Shown piece by piece: positions 59,036-64,000 of a DNA stretch of 64,000 nt (position 1 is the stretch's first letter; each line of letters opens with the position of its first letter). This DNA comes from Conoideocrella luteorostrata (lineage: Eukaryota; Ascomycota; Sordariomycetes; Hypocreales; Clavicipitaceae): NCBI GenBank assembly GCA_032433595.1, contig JASWJB010000004.1:186001-250000 (forward strand), read 5' to 3'. The notes below the pieces were generated by a model. That model was not told the DNA's origin and made no database searches. It was given only the letters and a program-made list of their open reading frames with translations. The translations under genes and the position numbers were made by a program.

Positions 59036-60223
59036 TTATATGTTCTTTCCAGCATACTTCAGCCAGTCCTCACCAAACGCGTCAATATACTCTTGTACAT
59101 CTATAACTGGTCTAGTACAATAAGTAATCAAACGCGATTGCTGAGTAGCCTCACGAAGCTCTAGGAACTCGTAGATTCTCTCCACAGCCTGATCATCGCC
59201 GTCAGACGTATCCGCTAGATCCTCATCCACCCAACCATCAGTAGTCCCACCGCCGAAGTCAATCAGCCAAGCCTCGTCAGTATCGGGGTGAATGAGTACA
59301 TTATCAGCCTTTCCGTCACCCCAAATGATGCCAATGTCGTGCAACCATTTGACTGTTTGTCGGATCTGAGTAGCCCACGCTTCTTTTCGCTTCGGAGAAA
59401 TTATGCGGATATTCTCTGCCATTGCGAGTGTTGACAACTGCACGCTCTTAGGATGCGGGATAAACTCCTCCAAGATTCCAATAGCCCTTCTATCGTGAGG
59501 CGTTTCGATTATGCCAAGAAGCTTTGGTACGTTGACCCGCACCATTTGCTGAGCAGCATTAGCCGTTATCTTTTGGAGGCAATCCAGCTCTCTTTGCAGG
59601 GCTCCTCCATCAAAATCGCCACCAACTTTGGCACACATATCACGTCCATGGACTAGGACGTGACTGATATAACCATCACCAAGTAAATCTTCAACGACGA
59701 TAATGTCTGTAGTTAAATATCTTTGTACTTGTGGAATCTTTTCCACCTCGAGTTGGAATGAGGAGGTTCGAATCTCTGGCTCTGGAGATTGCAAGCCTGG
59801 AGGAGGAACTGCTCTCTCATTACTCATTTTCTGATCCCGAGGCATCTCAAAATGGTGTGATCCTTGAAGAATGAGCTGCAACGTATCACGCACGGTGACA
59901 AGTTCGAATGAATACGACGGCGGATAGAGCTTCGAATGAAGGTCAGAAGGCGGAGCCACCAACGGAGGGGCGAGCTCATCAAACAAGGATGCTCCAACTC
60001 TGACAATGGCATCGAGAATCTCCTTTTGATTTGCATCAACTTCATCCTCATCACTGCTGAAACCTGCAGACGTGTAACTCTTGATGAGAGCGTTCTCTGT
60101 CGCATCGGGAGAAGGGTTGTAGTCGAGTTTTACAATCATTCTCGCGTCATTCCAACGGACGTGAAAAGTGACTTCATTGCCGCATCCGTGTTCAACGTGT
60201 TCAACATAGTGGTGGGCGGGCAT
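59036..60223 (-). CDS. Protein-kinase-like protein
   Basis: An intron-free frame of 395 residues from the ATG at 60223 (another in-frame ATG at 60352 would add 43 residues of no obvious structure). The N-terminal half is acidic and unstructured. The kinase-like part starts near VVEDLLGDGYISHVLVHG, with a possible ATP-binding Lys in MCAKVGG, then GILEEFIPHP as hinge, WLHDIGIIWGDGKADNVLI as catalytic loop near residue 300, and LIDFGGG near residue 320 as DFG. The catalytic loop has GDGKADN instead of HRDxKxxN, a form common in fungal-specific kinase-like proteins and phosphotransferases. The Lys, Asn and DFG Asp remain, so activity is possible. Substrate unknown. Confidence 0.8.
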   Translation of the reverse strand: MPAHHYVEHVEHGCGNEVTFHVRWNDARMIVKLDYNPSPDATENALIKSYTSAGFSSDEDEVDANQKEILDAIVRVGASLFDELAPPLVAPPSDLHSKLYPPSYSFELVTVRDTLQLILQGSHHFEMPRDQKMSNERAVPPPGLQSPEPEIRTSSFQLEVEKIPQVQRYLTTDIIVVEDLLGDGYISHVLVHGRDMCAKVGGDFDGGALQRELDCLQKITANAAQQMVRVNVPKLLGIIETPHDRRAIGILEEFIPHPKSVQLSTLAMAENIRIISPKRKEAWATQIRQTVKWLHDIGIIWGDGKADNVLIHPDTDEAWLIDFGGGTTDGWVDEDLADTSDGDDQAVERIYEFLELREATQQSRLITYCTRPVIDVQEYIDAFGEDWLKYAGKNI

Positions 60224-60681
60224 GGTCGAACTTTTGATCAATGACGAAGAGCGACGCTTTGCAATGTAAAGTGAGACGGGATGGGCGACGTTAAAGTGTA
60301 TGGTGCTTAAAGAAGGAGAAGAACAAAACGGCAAAACGCGATTCCGGGACACTCGCGCCTTGGTGGGTCTGGGTGCTCGTTTGCTGCCATATGGCTATCT
60401 GTCAACACGCCCAGAAGCAGGAGTGTACAGATAAACTGACCCCCTCGGCCCTCTAACCTGCAACCTGTACCTGTGCCCTCTCTGCAGAGCTAACCTGCAT
60501 CCCCTCTTTTGTTTCTTTATACTTGTGCGTGTATTTACACTTGTTGTGTTTATAATTTTACCATATATACTTTATATAAATTAATTTTCATAATTTTTTG
60601 TTCGGGGAAGATTTTTCTCAATTTGTACTGCACGCAAACTCTGATCAATTCAGAATTTGACTGCAACGAGACAGTGAATTA

Positions 60682-61039
60682 GTCGCGAGCGCAAGCAAGA
60701 ACCTTGTTGTTAATCATTGTGCAGCCGCACTGTTCATCCTGCAGCTCTACTTCAGCCACCGTGCGACTCACACGCCGCCACAAAAGGCATATCCGCAGGT
60801 CTATATTTTAATGCTTTTTGTTATCCCTTATAGACTTATCTAATGATGTTAAAAACATATTGAATGCCGGCTGTGCCCTATCGATTAACATTGACTAACA
60901 ATACCAAGTTACAGTAATGGACTTGCAGATGTGCGCTGTGTGGTGGCGGTGAGTCGCACGGTGGCGGCAGTAGGGCTGCAGGATGAACAGTGCGGCGGCA
61001 CAATAATCAACAATGAGGTTCGTGCTTAGGCTCACTGGC
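60682..61039. repeat. Hairpin inverted repeat (MITE-like)
   Basis: The left arm (about 60682-60785) contains CCGCACTGTTCATCCTGCAG and CCACCGTGCGACTCA. The right arm (about 60933-61039) carries their reverse complements, CTGCAGGATGAACAGTGCGG and TGAGTCGCACGGTGG, in inverted order. The similarity spans about 100 bp with a spacer of about 145 bp. No transposase is present. Confidence 0.85.
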
Positions 61040-61206
61040 GTTTTGGTAGTCTCGGGCTGTTTTCGGGAGGAATGCAATATCAATACTAAAATATGCAATA
61101 TATTACCCTGTGCTTTATCGAAGAACTTTAAAGAAATCGCTACATGCTAGTTCTTAAAGGTTAATTTTTGCTCAGTGGCTAGTAAATTATTAGGTCCTTT
61201 AAACAG

Positions 61207-61352
61207 TTCTCAGATAATAGGGGTATATATATGGGGATTCGGAGGTGTCTGTAGGAGGAAGGGCTTCGCATCTCACATTATCAGAATTCATCAACGTGCA
61301 TAGTACACGTCGTCAATGTACATGAATTTGACCCCTTACCATTCTATTCAAC
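61207..61352 (+). repeat. TATA-bearing dispersed repeat, copy D
   Basis: TCTCAGATAATAGGGGTATA with a TATATATA run, then GGAGG, a TCATCAAC region, and TCAATGTACATGAATTTGAC with a CCCCTT tract and TTCTATTCAACA. It matches copy A closely at its 3' half and copies B and C at TCTCAGAT..TAGGGGTA. Confidence 0.65.
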
Positions 61353-62052
61353 AGATTGACGATGCGAAAGATTTACGTCATGGCAGCGTTTCCGAACTTC
61401 AGCTAATGTGCGACCGTAGGCAGATAGAGTGATATTTCTTGCGCAGATTATCGCATTCAAGGGATCTGATACTGATGATGGGCATAGATTGATGATGATG
61501 AGCACACGTACGAGAGCTTGGGAGCCGTTGCAATGAAAAGGAAGAATATGATGAAAAGATGATCGACTAGATAGATGATGAAGCTATTAAGAGACTAATC
61601 TAGGTCTACAGAACAAACAGAATAAGAAGGCCTTGTGGGCCTGTGTGTGAGGCTGCCCTAAAGAGTGTGAATCACTTCAACACATCCTGTAAGGCTGCCC
61701 TAAAGAGTGTGAATCACCTCAACAGGAGCCAAGGGGGGCGCTGCCTCCCTTAGCGTGCGCTCTGTTTACATAATCTAACCCCACATGTTGATCTATGTAT
61801 GCACGCCATGAAACTTACACTTTTCCAAAAAAAAAAAAAAAGAGTGACCAAACGCTTCCTCTCAACTGACTGTCCATCCTTCGCTGCAGTTCATAGTCCC
61901 GAATCTATCATCGCACAAAGACTGCGGGGAAGATGTGCCGGAAATGTCATACCATTCATGCGTGCAGAGGTTCATTCGACCTGCAGAGGTTCAGACCCCC
62001 TCCCCCCTGGTGAATCAATCAACTCCTACTAGAAGCTGACTTGTGCCTCCAG
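61353..62052. other. Gene-poor stretch with a short tandem duplication
   Basis: No gene supported. Contains the 61651-61725 duplication and a run of 15 A at about 61828-61842. Confidence 0.45.
61651..61725. repeat. Tandem duplication of a ~42-bp unit
   Basis: GGCTGCCCTAAAGAGTGTGA followed by ATCACYTCAACA occurs at 61651 and again at 61693 with one difference. Confidence 0.9.
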
Positions 62053-62520
62053 GTTCTAGCTCGGGGCTCTCTAATCTCTTGCGCCCTCCTCTCACTCCCG
62101 ACGGAAATCCTGATTCACATCTTCGAACAGCTAGATCCTATTGACGCTGTATGCCTCGCCCTAGCAGGCAGGCATCTGCTGCAGGTGTCGGCTCTGTTAA
62201 AAATAAAGGTTCCTTCTCCAGCTAAGCATAGATATACTCAACCGTCCAAGTGCAATCGCATATTTGAACTCCTCTGGCGATTTCAACCCCAAGTCGATCG
62301 CAATAGTGGAATGAAGCAGAAGTTTGGCTTATGTTATGATTGTTTACAGTATCGACCTAAGAAGAAGGTCCATTGGAGACTCTTTGCGAGGCAGTATAAG
62401 CGGACCAGGGGAGTCACGGCGGACTCTTGGAGGCGTGCAGTTGATCAATGGCTTCACTCGTATTCCGCCCAGTGTCCAGAATGCTGCTGCAAGGAGAGAT
62501 ATACACTCGTTAACGAATGA
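62053..62520 (+). CDS. F-box protein, 5' end unresolved
   Basis: The frame carries an F-box, LSLPTEILIHIFEQLDPIDAVCLALAGRHL (given here in two parts: LSLPTEILIHIFEQL and DPIDAVCLALAGRHL), then a Cys/Trp-containing tail found in many small fungal F-box proteins (LCYDCLQYRPKKKVHW, WLHSYSAQCPECCCKERY). F-box proteins recruit substrates to SCF ubiquitin ligases through Skp1. There is no ATG before the F-box: the frame opens just after a CTCCAG acceptor at 62047-62052, preceded by a GCTGAC branch-like site, so a 5' exon is expected, or the gene is truncated. I could not place the first exon. Confidence 0.65.
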   Translation, partial: VLARGSLISCALLSLPTEILIHIFEQLDPIDAVCLALAGRHLLQVSALLKIKVPSPAKHRYTQPSKCNRIFELLWRFQPQVDRNSGMKQKFGLCYDCLQYRPKKKVHWRLFARQYKRTRGVTADSWRRAVDQWLHSYSAQCPECCCKERYTLVNE

Positions 62521-62869
62521 ACGGAGCTAGGCGATGCGATTTCGTGCGTCGGATAGCACCGAGCCACGATTTTTGTGTGATGGTACACGTCGCTGTGAGC
62601 GTGGGCCGGCTTATTGTATTAAATTGTGTATGTTCAAATTCCCGCTTGCTTCCTCTTAAGTCTGTGCGCGTAGGGATAGTCTATGATGTGGAATTCCCCA
62701 TTAGCACTCCGTAAAGTAATTTACTCCCGTAACATGGGTATAGCAAGCCGACTAGGTCCTCTATTGAGGTACTCAAGGCATGTCACGATGCTACCTTCTA
62801 GGCCCAGAGGGTGCCGCGAGTTTACGCAAAAGATTAGCCGTGGCTTATAAGTTATGCTTGAATATAGCT

Positions 62870-63065
62870 ATCTACTCTAGATTCGAGCTTTTGGCATCGG
62901 CATCATGGTCCAGTAGGAGCTTAACCACCTCTGTACTCTTCCCAGCCAAGTTGTCACAGGAATGGAAGGAATGCCTCTACTGGAAGCTTAATCGAACGAG
63001 CCCGAAGACTAAGATGTCGGGCACGGCTGAGACCTATCTAGGGCTGAAGCTACATTGGCGATAGA
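62870..63065 (-). pseudogene. Ankyrin-repeat fragment
   Basis: The minus strand reads STEVVKLLLDHDADAKSSN, one ankyrin unit, followed by a stop; upstream on this strand the pattern dissolves into stops. Not part of an intact gene. Confidence 0.6.
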
Positions 63066-63765
63066 TAGCTGGAATCTAAGAATAAATAGCAGTTTAATTC
63101 CTCGTCAGAATAACTAGAATACAAATATAATTCCACTGAATTCGATGATCATAGCTGCTCGCTTATGATACCATATGAGGGAGGTTCCAACACAGCAGTA
63201 GATGAATTCAACAAGCGACTTACATCTTAAGAGAATGTTATTGTCATTTAGCCTATGTTCACCCATTCCCTATGACCTTGTACTACATATCTTAGTCTGG
63301 CAACACACATGCAAAATCTAGCAGCCCACTGGACGAACCCAGCACGTGACAACAAGAAAAAACGACTGGTATCCATTCAGGGCAAAACAAGAAGTAGCTG
63401 GCGGCTACCCTAGGTGGTCTCCAAACCGTGCACACAATAGGTAGGTGTTAATCATGCAACAGAATATATGTTACATTACTCAAAGTACATAGATGTTCAA
63501 GTGAGTAAAAATATCATAATCCGCTCGTACAACACGACCTCCTCACTGGGGGGAACAAAAGACGCGGAAACGGGCTAGATACACTAGATGATGTGTGTAA
63601 TCTCAGGGACCATCAACAACACATGTCACAAAGCCCTGCAATAGGTGAAGCTCCATACTAGTAGCATGCTGGTGTAATTTACATAGCGTGTGACAATACA
63701 TAAACGCAGACAATCAACACGGTACTCGATTCAGTTTGACTATTCATGCCCTTTCTACATAATGT
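63066..63765. other. Gene-free stretch
   Basis: No coding frame seen. It is downstream of the ribonuclease gene and should hold its 3' UTR. Confidence 0.5.
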
Positions 63766-64000
63766 TCATGTACACTGCACAAATTGCCCCGTTGGTGCGC
63801 CAGAATGCGTAATGGTACCGCAGTAATATCCAAGGGGATGTCCATCGTTACCGATCTCACCAGGCTCGTGGTAATAAACTACCCGGTCGTCCCCCCACTT
63901 GTTGTTATTCAAGCCGCCATTGTACGGCCCCTTGTTGACCAGAGGGTACTCGTGGCGATTGTTGTCGGCAGGACAGTTCTTGCCAAAATTGAACTTTGTG
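63766..64000 (-). CDS. Secreted ribonuclease of the T1/U2 (fungal ribotoxin-related) family, 3' part
   Basis: The visible 77 C-terminal codons end at TGA 63766-63768; the 5' part lies beyond the window. The segment has the family's catalytic residues in order: Glu in HEYPL, Arg in DDRVVYY and His in TITHSGAP, and finishes with a Cys (FVQCT) that normally closes a disulfide. Enzymes of this fold cleave RNA after purines, mostly guanosine, by a 2',3'-cyclic intermediate, and are secreted. A loop with NKWGDD and a Gly/His/Pro-rich insert (about 12 residues) lies between the Arg and His blocks. Whether it is a plain RNase or a ribosome-directed ribotoxin cannot be told without the N-terminal loops. 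No signs of damage in the visible part. Confidence 0.75.
   Translation of the reverse strand, partial: TKFNFGKNCPADNNRHEYPLVNKGPYNGGLNNNKWGDDRVVYYHEPGEIGNDGHPLGYYCGTITHSGAPTGQFVQCT

Noticed and set aside
58632..59106. 100-codon minus and 113-codon plus frames between the peptide and the kinase gene
   Set aside because: Overlapping opposite frames with no domain; the plus frame runs into the kinase 3' end.
1..64000. tRNA, rRNA and CRISPR features
   Set aside because: No tRNA T-arm pattern with matching acceptor stems, no rRNA blocks and no spacer-type repeats were seen; the minisatellites have no unique spacers.

Overview
The window looks like a gene-poor, repeat-rich accessory region of a filamentous ascomycete genome (Pezizomycotina; Hypocreales would fit, but I cannot fix the genus). 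The signs are short spliceosomal introns of about 50-120 bp with GTAAGT-like donors, a multidomain highly reducing polyketide synthase, HET, NACHT-WD40 and ankyrin allorecognition-type pieces, small secreted cysteine-containing proteins, and decayed LINE and pogo/Fot1 transposon remnants. Exon models below were built by joining frames across introns; for the well supported genes the joined exon lengths come out as whole codons.

Layout. 0-3.4 kb: a secreted/membrane mucin-like protein (-) and a flavin monooxygenase (+). 3.4-7.2 kb: no intact gene, only a broken NACHT-WD40 tail and old repeats. 7.3-8.4 kb: a polytopic membrane protein (DUF7703 type). 9.5-9.95 kb: a ~72-bp minisatellite. 10.2-12.3 kb: a berberine-bridge-like FAD oxidase (-). 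12.3-30.4 kb: a decayed compartment with a second minisatellite, two clear pseudogenes (a secreted protein and a HAD hydrolase), three small secreted protein genes, transposon relics and a gene desert at about 19-24.6 kb.

31.1-51.1 kb is the most coherent block: a HET-domain gene with a frameshift (-), a five-exon highly reducing PKS of about 2387 residues (-), a fungal-rhodopsin/SAT4-like membrane protein (+), a short-chain dehydrogenase (-) and a DHA2-type MFS transporter (+). The PKS would build a reduced polyketide, the SDR could tailor it and the MFS could export it, so this is a plausible small biosynthetic cluster. No pathway-specific transcription factor was seen.

54.0-64.0 kb: a GH5 cellulase with a degenerate cellulose-binding module (-), a second DUF7703-type protein (-), a kinase-like protein (-), a hairpin inverted repeat, a partial F-box gene, an ankyrin relic, and the 3' end of a secreted T1/U2-type ribonuclease that runs off the right edge. 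A TATA-bearing dispersed repeat occurs in four copies, all in the + orientation (about 19.0, 25.7, 53.7 and 61.3 kb).
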